From positions 60,269 to 124,268 of the forward strand of contig JAYMSP010000014.1 in NCBI GenBank assembly GCA_036897095.1: a stretch of DNA of 64,000 nt. The letters run 5' to 3'. Under the pieces are notes generated by a model that did no database searches, was not told where the DNA came from, and saw only the letters and a list, made by a program, of their open reading frames with translations. The stretch comes from Plantago elongata (lineage: Eukaryota; Streptophyta; Magnoliopsida; Lamiales; Plantaginaceae). The first letter of the stretch is position 1. The number at the start of each line of letters is the position of its first letter. Shown one piece after another: positions 1 through 10,949 of this stretch. Position numbers and translations under genes: made by a program.

Positions 1-1
1 G

Positions 2-72
2 CCCACTTAAATCGAACATTTTGTACATAAAAATTTAATTTTAATTAGAAAAGACCACTCAAATTCTATTAT
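2..72 (+). repeat. Left inverted repeat arm
   Basis: This is the reverse complement of 4024-4091 with some mismatches. The outer end is cut by the window edge, so the full arm length is unknown. Confidence 0.65.
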
Positions 73-425
73 AATAATCACTTTATTTAGTATTTCAATA
101 AATTAATAAATTATGGATAAACATATTTCACTTTGAGAAAGTATCACTGTACAAAAGTTTACTACTAACTTCAATACTCAAATTCAAATACATTACTATT
201 CATCAAAATTACTATTCAACTCAAATTGAGTTGCAGTTGAAATTCAAACATGCAGTCAATACGTAGTGTGTACATTGATTCTTTCATAAAATATCATTTA
301 CCTAATTAAACATGATAGAAAACCAATGGATTTGCTTATAGTTACTCTTCTAGGAATTCATCTTTCCATAAAATTAGATATAATATTATAAAAAATTAAA
401 TAGAAGAGATTGTGATAAATTAATA

Positions 426-654
426 CTTCCTCAGTTCCATTACAAATAAAATATATTTCCGTTTTAGGCGTCCCATTAATAACGAAATATTTTTTCAATT
501 TTAACAATAACTTCACAATACAACTCATTTTCCACCACACATTATTGGGTTTGCATGTATTTTTCTATCTCAAACTCATTCTTAACCATATACAATAACT
601 TTTTTTAAAAATCGTATTTTTTTAAATGTTTCGTTTCTAGCGGGACGGAGGGAG
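426..654 (+). mobile_element. Stowaway-like MITE
   Basis: A ~229 bp AT-rich unit flanked by TA. It begins with a decayed CTTCCTCAGTTCC and ends with GGGACGGAGGGAG, the Stowaway/mariner terminal signature (CTCCCTCCGTCCC). The interior matches a second copy at 34547-34743, with shared blocks CCACAATACAACTCATTTTC-like and AAAAATCGTATTTTTT. Non-coding and non-autonomous. It sits inside the larger inverted-repeat element, so it probably inserted later. Confidence 0.8.
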
Positions 655-1030
655 TAGAAGAGTTGATGATAAAGTAGAAAAATATAAATAAAGTAAAATA
701 AATAATTATTAAAATAGTAAGAATAGTGTATCATTTAATATATGAGAAGGTTAAGTTGAAATAGACGAAATATGGAAAGATGAAATTGAGATGGAGTTTG
801 TATTTATACACCATAATTCAACTTCCTCAATTTTTTTACCAATGGAGATTTTTGGCCGTCACCTAGGTTTCAAATTACTAGTTCCAACTGCGATTCGGAT
901 CACAAGCTCGTCGACACGTGCGATTCCGATCACAAGCTCGTCGGCTCATGTTACACAACTGTCAAATGTTGCCATTGCATTTCAATATTAGGATATTTCT
1001 TTGTCTAGGTTGAATATTGAATAATCTGAG

Positions 1031-3164
1031 ATGGCCATGTCTGCTAATCAGCTCGCTGCAAAAGCGATGCAATTTCGTATGAAAGGCAAACACGATGGAG
1101 TTATGAAACTTTCAAAAGAATCAGAGTCGATTAGACTGAGTTGTAGTTTAGGTAACGATGTTGAGTCCGATAGTAGTAGATTGCCAATCGATGGTGCAAC
1201 CAGCAGGTTTATCTTGCATGATGCATCTGTTTGGCAAAAAAGATATGGATACTGATCTGCACCTTGCGAAAAGGATAATGCATACCCATGGACATACATA
1301 TACCAGTGTATCTGGTCAGGCAGATGAAGAGTATGATTATGAACCAAGGAGAAAGACACGAAAACTACTTGGGGATGCCAATCTTAAAGCCTCTGAGATA
1401 AATAATTCTGCTAACCGCATGTTGACGCAACAGGAGAATTCTGTTTCGGAAGTCCATCTCGACCCAAGCATGTAGTCGTTTCCATTGCAAACTTCACCTA
1501 CCTATTGCTACCTCAACGCCAGTCTGTCGTTCTGGGACATTGTGGCATTTTAACATTGCAGGTAAATTAATCAGTTCTCTTTATCATACATGTTAACACC
1601 TTGTTTTCTGTTAATGCAACTTGATTTTGGCTTCTATTGCGGTTTGTATGATATGATTGGTTCAAGTTGTTGCTGTAGATATCATCTATGTTTTCTGTTA
1701 ATGTGACTTGAGTTTGGGATTGTATTGATGTTCGCGTGGTATTACTGATTTAAGTTATTGCTCTACACTTCATCTGTCCTAATGTTTTCTGTTAGTATGA
1801 ATTGAATTTGGGATTTTATTGGACTGACTGTGGTTCGGATGACTGAGTTATTATGACTGCTGAGATATCTTCAATCCATGACCTTGCTTCTGTTATGTGT
1901 TGAAAATCACTATTTGGAATTACAATCACTATGTTGTAATGATAATTTCAGTTGTGTTGATTCCTTTAAGTTTCCAGTTTCCACTAGCATATAGAATTTT
2001 CGTCTGAAGATCTATGTTAACAGCTTGTTTTATGTTAATGTGACTTGCATTTGTGTTTGTATCCGTATGGTATGACCGAGTTAATTGACCCTTTTTATGT
2101 TAACCACATATATCGTCAATTCTTGATTTAGCTTCTGTTGTGTGCTGAATATCACTACATTGCAATGAGAATTTCAATTGTGTTTATTCCTTTAGGTTGT
2201 ATCCACTAGCACAGCCATATGACCTTAGAAATCAGAATCTACTGGTATGTCCATCTTAATATATCTATCATCTATGTTAACAGCCTGTGACCTGATTTCG
2301 CTTCTGTCATGTACTGATGAAAATCACTATTGTTGCAATGATAAAATTCAATTGTCCTTTCTTTATACTGTCCACTAGCAAGTAACCTTGAAATGTACTC
2401 TGATTTTTCATCTTGATACACCATTAGACGTGATTCTACGGTTGTAGTCGCAGAGGCATTGACATATTTTGTAATTTTACTTTCCTGATGTGCAACATGA
2501 CATCCACATAGTTCAGTTAAGTAGTTAAGATGAGTTCTGCCTCACATTTTCATTCATCATCACCTGCTGTTCTTTTAAGGTCATTCAAACTTATCTTGAA
2601 TTTTCACCTTTGCAGCATGAACTGTCCGCAAGAACCGTTGATGATAATGTCTGGGATGAATTTCGCAACTTCAAGAAGTGCCTGATAATGATGTTCGCAA
2701 AGCAAGAGAAGGATGTGGTGTTCTTGGAGACGGTGATGGGTTTGGGGCAGCAGAAACACCACTGCATGGTGGAATGTATTCCTCTGCCCCGTAAAATTGC
2801 AAAGCAGGCTCCTGTTTTCTTCAAGAAGGCAATTGATGAAGCTGAAGATGAGTGGAGTCGGCACAGTTCCAAGAAGTTGATTGACACAAGTGCAAAGGGT
2901 CTTAGGGCTTCAATCCCTGAAAACTTCCCATATTTCCATGTTGAATTCGGGCTTAACAGAGGATTCGTTCATGTGATTGACAATGAGAGAGAGTTTAAAA
3001 GTAACTTTGGGATGAATGTAATTAGAGGCATGCTGCATACACCAGCTGAGGACATGCATCGGCGTCAGAGGCAAGAGTCTGTGGAAACGCAGCGAAAAGC
3101 TGTTGCATCTTTTTCACAAGGACGGGAGGCGTTCGACTGGTCAAAACAGCTCAGCTCGTTCTGA
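1031..3164 (+). pseudogene. Decayed C-terminal half of a CWF19-like protein 2 gene
   Basis: CWF19L2/CwfJ proteins associate with the spliceosome and are related to the lariat-debranching factor Drn1. Bases 1031-1561 encode a stretch like the region before CwfJ_C_1 (NQLAAKAMQFRMKGKHDG, then DEEYDYEPRRK), then RPKHVVVSIANF. A GT-AG intron follows (1562-2615). Bases 2616-3164 encode the rest of CwfJ_C_1 and CwfJ_C_2 (RTVDDNVWDEF, FLETVMGLGQQKHHCMVECI, FPYFHVEFGLNRGFVHVID), ending at TGA. Two frame breaks are seen: one at the A-run 1236-1241, and a small deletion near 1434-1439 that also removes the first Cys of the usual CxFC motif. The N-terminal half of the usual ~700 aa protein is missing. 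The second exon alone is open and well conserved, so the decay may be recent. An alternative is a sequencing indel at the A-run. Confidence 0.8.
1590..2400 (+). repeat. Degenerate repeat units within the CWF19-like intron
   Basis: The intron is built from diverged copies of two motifs. One is a TTTTCTGTTAATG / GACTTG block, near 1600, 1690, 1780 and 2030. The other runs from CTTCTGT to AATCACTA to TTCAATTGTGTT, near 1885, 2130 and 2300. The spacing is irregular (roughly 90-250 bp), pointing to old local duplication. Confidence 0.55.
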
Positions 3165-4023
3165 ACTTCTGATGCCACTTCATATTACCAGGAACTTGCT
3201 ATGTTAGAATATGCGAGGAGCCGTTTTGTATGATGTGCTCTTGCATTGTCACTAGCCATTTATCTACACAATGTAGTTTGATCGAAAGTCGAAACGCTTA
3301 AGCCCATCATCAGCAACCTGCTATAGGAACATCTATCCTTTTTTTACTGCACAAACTGAAACTAATAGCTGCAAATTTTGCAGGTGAAAATTTGTATCAA
3401 TTGATGTGGACCATTATGCAGCATGTTCAGTGCAATCTTAGTTAAATTGAGTGCAGATATAAGTTTTGAGTGTCATTTTTTTCGTAAGACTCCAAAAAAA
3501 AGGAGTATAATTTCTATTTGGAATATTCTACTAAATCAAAACTTGACATGATTATTCTCAGACGGTGCGTCTCAATTAAAGCCATTGATTGAAATATTTA
3601 TTTGTGTGAGAAGATTTTGCTACATGTCACATGTCACGGTCGGAAAGTCACGGTGCTTGTTTTGCATATCTTAGCTCCTTCACACTATATACTTGTCCCA
3701 ATCCATAGTTTTCAGGAACAAAATTAATGTGACATTTATGTCATATGGAAGTATCAAACATATGATATTTCATGTAATAATGTAATTCTACAAAAGCCTG
3801 TCGAAAGGTTTAATTTTGTACTAAGAGTCCCATCACTAAATTATTGAAAAGAGCTGTTGTAGGAAAAGTTTAAAATGGCAGCTGTGGTTAACCTGGAGCA
3901 TTGATTTGGTTGACGTTCATGCTCCCACTTAATAGTCTTCTTCAGGGACTATCTTGGACTAGACTTGAATGGTCATATATATATATATACTAATTTCAAG
4001 TTCAAACACAAAGTACCGATTGA
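3165..4023. other. Downstream flank of the pseudogene, no gene
   Basis: The first ~300 bases probably descend from the 3' UTR of the captured gene. The rest is AT-rich with no coding signal and a short (AT)n run near 3977-3989. Confidence 0.5.
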
Positions 4024-4091
4024 GATATAATTTGAGTGGTCTTTTTCAATTGAAATTGAATTTTTTTGTACAAAATACTCGATTTAAGTGG
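4024..4091 (-). repeat. Right inverted repeat arm
   Basis: Partner of 2-72 in inverted orientation. The sequence just outside (GAGAAATAACCGCTCC onward) may belong to the same arm, but its left counterpart lies beyond the window. Confidence 0.65.
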
Positions 4092-4359
4092 AGAAATAAC
4101 CGCTCCAACAATGTAACAAACATAGCCTAAATCATACTATATACTAAATAATTGATTCGCGCTATGTTATTTATGCGATATCACTGCAATTTTATGTTTG
4201 GTATAGATTAAGTTATCTATAATTTCTATGGGAAAATAACTGATCGACTCTAAGTTCAAAATCTATTGACATGACATTATGCCAAACTAAATATATAGTT
4301 TGACTACAAATACCATTACAAAGAATAGGTTAGAGTGTCAAACTTGGCAACTACTATAA

Positions 4360-4487
4360 CATAGAGTAAACAATCTGCAGAGTACTTGGAAGTATATAAA
4401 ACCCTGAATAACATGTAGCGGGGCATAGAGTAAACAATCTGCAGAGTACTTGGAAGTATATAAAACCTTGAATAACATGTAGCGGGT
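4360..4487 (+). repeat. 64-bp tandem duplication
   Basis: Two head-to-tail copies, 4360-4423 and 4424-4487, start CATAGAGTAAACAATCTGCA and end near ACATGTAGCGGG. They differ at only a few bases, so the duplication is young. It ends about 14 bp before the left arm of the next inverted-repeat element. Confidence 0.9.
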
Positions 4488-4501
4488 TGCTCAGCGAACA
4501 G

Positions 4502-5409
4502 TGCAGATCCCCTAACTCACTAAATACCTCCAAAATACCTTACTCTTTTTATTGGTCAAATTTATCAAATTTTAACTAACTAATTAAGTTAAAAGTTTAA
4601 CCATGATCAAATAATTCTTTACTAAATATAACCCTATTACAATAATACAAAGTCTAGGGAAAGAGCGATTTTTCTATTAGATGTGGAAATTCCGCTTTAA
4701 TTTAGGGTATGTGAATTTTTATTTAATGTTTGTGGATTTTTATGTATTGTATGTGAGTTTTTATTTAGGATCGGGAAATTTTTATTTAGAGTCTGTGAAT
4801 GTTCACGTTGTCTATGAATTTTTATTTAGAGTCGGTTGGTTTTCACGTTATCTGTAGTTTTTTATTTAGGGTATGTATGTTTAAATGTAAAAAAAAGTGA
4901 AATTTTCGTATTTAATGGAAAAATCACTCTTTCCCTATACTATCTTTTAGGTAGAATTAACTCTTATATGTATGTGCTATTATATAATTTTCTAAATATA
5001 CAGATCATCTAAAAATCTTTTTGATGCAAAATCATAATCCAGTCCTTTTTAAGAGAAGGAGAAGCAAAAGTGATAATCGATTTCTTCAATTTACTGAAAA
5101 TTGGAAAAGAATTTAATCATATTTGTTTTTGTTAACTCTGTTAGTGGAGTTTCATTTTCAGTATGCAAGGGATCAAACTAAAGTAACCATCAAATTAATT
5201 CATGGTTAAAATTCTACAGGAGTTAATTAATTGTGGGTAATTAATTGTGGATGATTAGTCGTTCTAATAGGACAATATTTATTAAAGAATTATTGATCAC
5301 GATTAAATTTCTAATTTACTTTGGTGGTTAAAATTTGACAAATGAACCAATAAAAAAATGGAGTATTTTAGGAGGTATTTAATGGGTTAGAAAATTCGCA
5401 CCGATCTGC
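4502..5409. mobile_element. Non-autonomous inverted-repeat DNA element, ~0.9 kb
   Basis: Long imperfect terminal inverted repeats are visible. The left arm is 4502-4638 and the right arm 5266-5409 (reverse complement). Shared blocks include GCAGATC, AAATACCTCC, TTTTTATTGGT, TCAAATTTTAAC, GATCAA-AATTCTTTA and CCTATTA. The interior holds short degenerate repeats of a GTGAATTTTTATTTAGG type (4680-4880) and no open reading frame of note. Long arms with no coding capacity fit a MULE-like or foldback derivative. The target duplication was not resolved. Confidence 0.7.
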
Positions 5410-5976
5410 AATGGGCGAAGGTAATATTTAATTATCACTAGATCGCATTCGAACGGAAGATTTCGGCCAACCATGTGATAGAATAATAGATAGTTATGTC
5501 TCCAATTTTTGTTCTTAACAATTAATAGAAATTTCTCAACTAAAATTTAAATTTAATTATGCATCCTTAGAGATAACTATCATTGGTGCGGCAGCTTGAT
5601 ATATTGGGATCTCGTATAAAAACAACTTCGAATTTTTCCCTTCTAATAAAGTTCATTATTAAAATTTATTGCGTTCAACTGAAAATTCGTCCAGTTCAAC
5701 TTTACATAATTACTTTTTTTTTCTTTTTCTGGCTATTCACATAATCAGTGACACGTCAATAAGCTTGATCCATGATACTAGAGATTTAATGCAAGGTATT
5801 GAAGCCACTAGGACGACCATTGCATTGAAACCAATCAAGTTGAGGATGCTTTAGCTAGATTCGAAAGTAACGACTCACACACAAGGAAGGAAATTTTGCT
5901 ATTCACATCCCAGTCTTGAGTCTTTAGTCTTCCACTAGCAAGTAGCAGCTCAATTAATTGGTCGTTTTATTGTTGA
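5410..5976. other. AT-rich intergenic, nothing recognised
   Basis: No supported coding region on either strand. The short open frames have no family resemblance. Confidence 0.5.
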
Positions 5977-5987
5977 ATACATGTACA

Positions 5988-6070
5988 ACAAAGTGCAATT
6001 CAGTTGATAATACCCTCCTTCTTCTAATTAATAGGTTGAAGGTTCGAGTCAACTTTACCGTTAAAAAAAT
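5988..6070 (+). mobile_element. tRNA-derived SINE, copy 1
   Basis: A Pol III box-A-like segment (GTGCAATTCAGTTGATAATA), a box B (GGTTCGAGTCAAC) about 30 bp later, then a tail TTTACCGTTAAAAAAATAAA. It resembles the copy on the minus strand at 32434-32531. Short similar sequences (ACATGTA) lie on both sides and may be a target duplication. Confidence 0.6.
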
Positions 6071-6206
6071 AAATGTTCAAGACATGTATAGTTCATTTTG
6101 TCGACGTCATGTTAACTATTATAACGTTTGTAGGTACCTTTGATGTTTGATAATCTAACAATGCAAACTTTTTAATTAGTGCTTCATATATCTTTCAAGA
6201 CATGTA

Positions 6207-6459
6207 GGGGCTGATTGGAGTAGCATCCAAATGCCCGTTTAGATGCTACTCGGAAATTTTGTGTTTGTTATGGCATTTAAATGCCGAAGATCGAAATGAC
6301 TCTACAGTAGCAATACTTTTCTCTACCTATATAACAAACCTATTATACCCTATCAAATTACAATTCTATACCAAACACAATTTTAACAATCCCACTACAA
6401 TTCTGATCACTATTCAGGAATTTAAATCGGGACATTTAAGTTGCATGCCAATAAGCTCC
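6207..6459 (+). mobile_element. MITE, family A copy 1
   Basis: A ~253 bp unit with termini GGGGCTGATTGG and (reverse complement) GGAGCTTATTGG, flanked by GTA on both sides. A second, highly similar copy lies at 41979-42235. No coding capacity. The termini resemble Tourist/PIF or hAT MITEs; the superfamily is not settled. Confidence 0.75.
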
Positions 6460-7334
6460 GTATAGTTTGCTTTGTGTGTCATGTCATTCTATTAGTGGAA
6501 AATCTGTATGGTAGTTCATCTAGTTATGACTTGATGTACTGTCCTCGACATCCCTCCATACCCAAATGTTGTGACCTTTGTGTGCAGTTTATCCAGTGTG
6601 ATCATCTTGTGTGCCGGTATGTATATAGTAACATTCCATATGTTACTTGGTGTCGGTTTTATTTTCCTCCAAAATTATAAAATTGTATAATAGTTCATTT
6701 TTCGTAAGATTTAATTAACATCACATATTTAACTATAAAGATTATGTATGTTCAATAAACTTTCATTATGCCAACATTATTTACATACATGCATATTCAA
6801 ATTTGCCCTTTTATATTTAAACATGCGATGCAATATTGATCCGAACAATAACAAAAGTTGGTCATAAGTTAATAACTAGTCCAACACATTCAAATGCATT
6901 GCAAGTTGTATAATTCAATGCACCAAAGATGTTTCTCATTTTAACTTTTTTCATTAATCGTTTTAACTTTAATTATGAATTAATGTTTACGTCTTATTTT
7001 AATATGAGTAATTCACTTTAAATATACGTCCCAAACATACAAATCAAACTTTCCTTTGTGACAATGTGGTGACTGACATAAGTAGCGAACTACATTTGAT
7101 GATACTAATGTATGAAAAATTTGAACGTTAATTGTCCCGTTCGACTTCCAATAGACTATACGAAGCTGGAGCGTTCAAAATCTTGTGAAAAGCTACATGA
7201 TATGGTAATGTTTTCTCTGTTTTATGAATTTGGTGTAGTTATAGTTTGCACCACGTATTATTCCAACATTTACTCAAATTTTGATTTTAAATAATATAAA
7301 ATTTTTACATTGTCGGTTAGAGTGTTAGATTGGA
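6460..7334. other. AT-rich intergenic, nothing recognised
   Basis: No coding family, repeat pair or RNA gene was recognised. Confidence 0.5.
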
Positions 7335-7609
7335 CATGTGGAGCTTACTAGTATTGATTGAATCGTAACTAGTGAACTCCGTTGCAAGTGCATATATGAC
7401 TTTTGTATTCGCAACGAAAGTGAACAAAAGTCACGATACTCATGAAAAATGATTTTGTTTTGTCACGGTTAATTTATCGTTGTTAATGTATCGTGACTAA
7501 TGCATCCCTTTGGACTTACCAGTGTTGGTTGGACCGTGATTAGTGTACTCCGTTGTAATTGTATAATTGACTTTTATATTTGCAGTGAAAGTAAACAAAA
7601 GTCACGATT
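7335..7609 (+). repeat. Imperfect direct repeat, unit ~175 bp
   Basis: Copy 1 (about 7335-7435) and copy 2 (about 7511-7609) share ACTCCGTTG, ATGACTTTTGTAT-like, GAAAGTGAACAAAAGTCACG and the surrounding order. The second copy is interrupted by the retroelement-like insertion that starts at 7610. Its continuation (GTCACGACTAG) resumes near 8236. Confidence 0.6.
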
Positions 7610-8225
7610 TTTTTTAAACGGTTAAAATTTTATTAATACGAGTGAAGAACATAAGGAATGATCTCAACCAAACAATTACAAAGGAAAATGTCCAAACCAT
7701 AACACAAGTGCTAGATTACAACAAAACGAACGTCTAAACCGGATACAATCAATAAAGTTTACACAAAACTCCATCTCTCCACGACAAAAATGCTCAACCA
7801 TCAAGAAATGCTCAGTGTCCATCACTACCAATAAGAATCTCCAAACTCGGTTTCAGTTTCATACTAGGAAAAAAATTCCACCATGAAAAAATTCGGTAGT
7901 GTCTATTTTACCGAAGTCCGCACCAATGTGCGTGCCGGTTTGGTGTACACATCCATCAACTCTCACGACACTCAAGCAATTTCTGGGTAATATCTGAAAA
8001 CATGCCCAACACGACAATTGTGGTACAAGTGTACCATAGATCCCCTCCGGGTCCATTCTTAATCACGTTTCTCTATCCTATGTCATCTTTCAATTCACTT
8101 GGCAAGTAATTTAAAACGTGATTATGGGTCCCTCAAGATATTGAAAACTAGATCACTTTGATCTAGTTACTTGAATTAATCGTCTCAGAACTTCTCAGAG
8201 CATACAAGATAACCCGTGACAAATA
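7610..8225 (-). mobile_element. LINE-like or retrotransposed 3' end, minus strand
   Basis: A poly-T start on the + strand, then the reverse complement of ATAAAATTTTAACCGTTTAA, reads on the minus strand as a 3' end with a poly-A tail. The unit interrupts a direct repeat, showing that it is an insertion. Its 3' tail (TTTAACCGTTTAAA) is identical to that of the SINE at 32434-32531. A short minus-strand open frame (7859-8056) has no recognisable domain. No reverse transcriptase domain is visible, so it is either a 5'-truncated LINE or another transcript moved by LINE machinery. Confidence 0.5.
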
Positions 8226-8287
8226 CTTTTCTTCTGTCACGACTAGTCTATCGTGACTAATGGAACACTATTCTTGTAAGTCGAATA

Positions 8288-9075
8288 CGTTATTCTTTGA
8301 ATACATATACATGCCAAACTTTTGTAAATTTGAAAACTCTTTCCAAATTGAGTGAACATTTACATGATTAGGCTTGCAGTCAAAACCGAGTGAAGTTGTA
8401 GACCTAGAATTGCGGATTTATTCTATTATGTATCTTAGATTATGTATCTTGTAATGGAGGAGATCTAATGAATTTAGTAAAAATCACATTTAACTCTGAA
8501 CCAAACTACATAATCATTTTGTCATTTTATTATTATTGATCGTTGCTTAATTATGATTATTACGAACTTGTGTCGTATTCAATCGAAGATTCTATAACTA
8601 GAATGTTAACGTTTAAGAATGTTTTTGACGTTGATAATAATGTCAATTTTTTTTAATAATTGACCTCTCATTGAATTTTCACTAAACATAGGGTTTTCAA
8701 TAGGTACTCAACATTTGATCTTAAATGTACTTTTCAAAGTGTTCGTTAAATATACTAGTCTTGGAATACACATATATGGCACATTCCAAATTTGAGTACA
8801 CTTTCTGATTGAGAGAACATTTACATTGTTAGATTTATTATCAAAACCTGGTGAAGTTGTTGACCCAAACTACATGATTTTATTTAATTATGTATCTTGT
8901 TACTTGACAGATCTAATGGATTTAGGGCGAATCATATTCAATTTCGAACCAAACCACGTAATCATCTTGTCGTTTTATTGTTTACTAATTGTTTCTTGAT
9001 CGTGGTGTAATTACGAACTTGTGTCGTATTCCGTCTACGATTCTATAACAAGAAGGTTAACTTTCTAAAACCTCT
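8288..9075 (+). repeat. Diverged direct repeat, two ~300 bp copies ~468 bp apart
   Basis: Copy 1 (about 8288-8625) and copy 2 (about 8756-9070) share, in order, GAACATTTACAT, CAAAACC-GTGAAGTTG, TTATGTATCTTG, CAGATCTAATG-ATTTAG, GAACCAAAC-ACGTAATCAT-TTGTC, ACGAACTTGTGTCGTATTC and GATTCTATAAC. Copy 2 ends less than 200 bp before the GASA TATA box. No coding signal. Confidence 0.7.
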
Positions 9076-9257
9076 CGATAAGGATGAAAATTCCACCAAC
9101 CATGTTGACAAGTGACAACTTATTGGTACAAATGGAGTGGTAAAATGGGAAGAACTTTAAATGCCTATAGGTGGTGATTGAGTAAGAATGAGCTGTACAT
9201 TGGGAATCTATACTTTACATGGGCAGTTTGGGGAAACAACACACAGGGTTCCTCCTC

Positions 9258-9264
9258 TATAAAA
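9258..9264 (+). promoter_or_regulatory. TATA box of the GASA gene
   Basis: TATAAAA lies 80 bases before the start codon, at a normal distance for a short plant 5' leader. Confidence 0.7.
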
Positions 9265-9343
9265 TCCGGTTCTCGCCACTCTCACTAGTCACTCACTACT
9301 ACACAACTCTACTAGAGCAACTTCACTTCCTTAGCACTCTCCA

Positions 9344-10795
9344 ATGGCTGCAAAATTGCTTCCTTTGCTGCTCCTTTCTCTTTTCTTTATCTCTCAGGTA
9401 ACTTTCACAACTTCTGTACTCACTTTTTAGCTCAAATTTAAGCTTGTTTGGTTGAAGTTAGCACTAGTCAACTTCATTCTGTTTTCTTGAAACGCAGGTC
9501 TCTTCTGATTTGGTGTCCAATGAAGAAGCTAATAAGGTTCAGTTCTCTCTGTGTGATCTGATGAACACCATTTTAACTACTTGTTTAATCCATGTAAAAA
9601 ATGGTTCAGGGTGGCAATGTTGTTGTTGATTTGTTTTATGATCTCCATGTTTTCTTTAACTTTTTTTCTGTGAAAAAAGCTGACAATTAATTATTACTAA
9701 TTGTTTTCTTTCGTTTTACACCTTTCAGATGTTCAATGGCCGAGCTGCTGACAGAAACCTGGTGCAAAGCATAGGTCTGTATTATACACACGCTTTGAAT
9801 TTCACTCAAAATTTGATTATACAAAAATGTTCGGTCGGTAATACGTTTCGAGTGACCTTACCATTTAAAAAAATAATAATTCAAAACCCAGTTCTGATCT
9901 ACATAGATGTATTGAAACTGCAGATTATAAACTCTGTGACGATAATTTATCAAGTAGTACAAAGTGTTTAAATTAGTAATTTTGAAGTTCGTGTTCATTT
10001 CTATCAACGATCTAAAACATCAAAAAGATTTAATACTTTTCATTTAAGTTGAGATATTAGAGCATACGTCAAACTATTTAAATTTTGAGTGGCATTTTTT
10101 GTCGGAAGTGTCCCTTTTTCCTGCAAAGTTTGGTTGGTCCTCCTAATAAAGTTACAAGCTTGAGCTCATGAAACATTTAAAAACATTCATCCGAAAAGAA
10201 AGAAAAAATACACTCCATTAATGAAAAACTTGATATTCTGAGACTCAATTAAGAGCATTGATGATTCGACACCAAGCTTTCATCGTACACATTGATGCTA
10301 CACACACTATTGCAAATTTTTAATAATTAGAGGTGTTCACAACCACATGTAACCCTGGAGATGTATCATTCGCGATTCTAAAATTAGACGATAACTTATA
10401 ACTTTTTGTCACGTTTCAAGTTCTCGATTCTAAAATTAGACGTACCGTGTCAGTTTACACAACATAACATACATTTGCACATTTATTGATCGGACATTAA
10501 CTTAATGAACATTTCAGGACACCTGGTGTCGAAGTATTTGAATAACCATGCCGTTAGTGGATCACTTTCTCTCGGCCTCGCTCCCTCTCCAAGCCCTAAG
10601 CCTCACCCGGACTGTGGTGGGCTATGCACGTACCGATGCAGCCAGCATTCGAGGCAGAATATGTGCATGAGAGCATGTGGAACATGCTGCGTCAGGTGCA
10701 AATGTGTGCCACCAGGGACCTTTGGCAACAGGGAGCTGTGTGGAAAATGTTACACAGACATGACTACTCACCGCAACCAGACCAAGTGTCCTTAG
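9344..10795 (+). CDS. GASA/snakin family cysteine-rich secreted peptide
   Basis: Four exons: 9344-9397, 9498-9536, 9729-9774 and 10518-10795, encoding 138 aa. Residues 1 to ~21 are a signal peptide (MAAKLLPLLLLSLFF). A short variable linker follows, containing a proline/serine run (APSPSPKPHP). Residues 78-138 form the GASA domain with all twelve cysteines in family spacing (CGGLC, CxxxC, CGTCCxRCKC, CGKCY) and the terminal KCP. Family members are gibberellin-regulated apoplastic peptides linked to growth, redox and antimicrobial defence; the specific role here is not known. The start follows a TATA box at a sensible distance, and no upstream in-frame ATG intervenes. A TTA microsatellite lies about 155 bp past the stop. 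Confidence 0.95.
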
Positions 10796-10949
10796 GAGTT
10801 TGGGCCCAGTCTCATTTTGCTGGATCATTTCTGTATTGGCCCAGTACTTAAAGCTTGCTGGCTAGTATTATGGTACCTTAGATGTCGTGTAATAGTTAAC
10901 TTAAGCGTGTTGTTGCTAGTTGGATTTGAATGTGCTTTGTCAGTTTGCA

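Larger units (their letters stand above)
1..4105. mobile_element. Candidate inverted-repeat element carrying a captured gene fragment (Pack-type)
   Basis: The first ~70 bases (about 2-72) match, in reverse complement, bases about 4024-4091. Shared blocks include CCACTTAAATCGA, TTTTGTAC and AAAGACCACTCAAATT. Between them lie a Stowaway-like MITE and a decayed piece of a CWF19-like gene with one intron. Mutator-like elements with long terminal inverted repeats often carry gene fragments with introns (Pack-MULEs), so that is my inference. The left terminus and any target duplication lie outside the window, and no transposase is visible, so the superfamily is not proven. Confidence 0.5.

Noticed and set aside
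791-991. 66-codon open frame just upstream of the CWF19-like fragment
   Set aside because: It contains a short internal repeat (CGATTC-GATCACAAGCTCGTCG) and has no similarity to the N-terminal part of CWF19-like proteins; likely non-coding.
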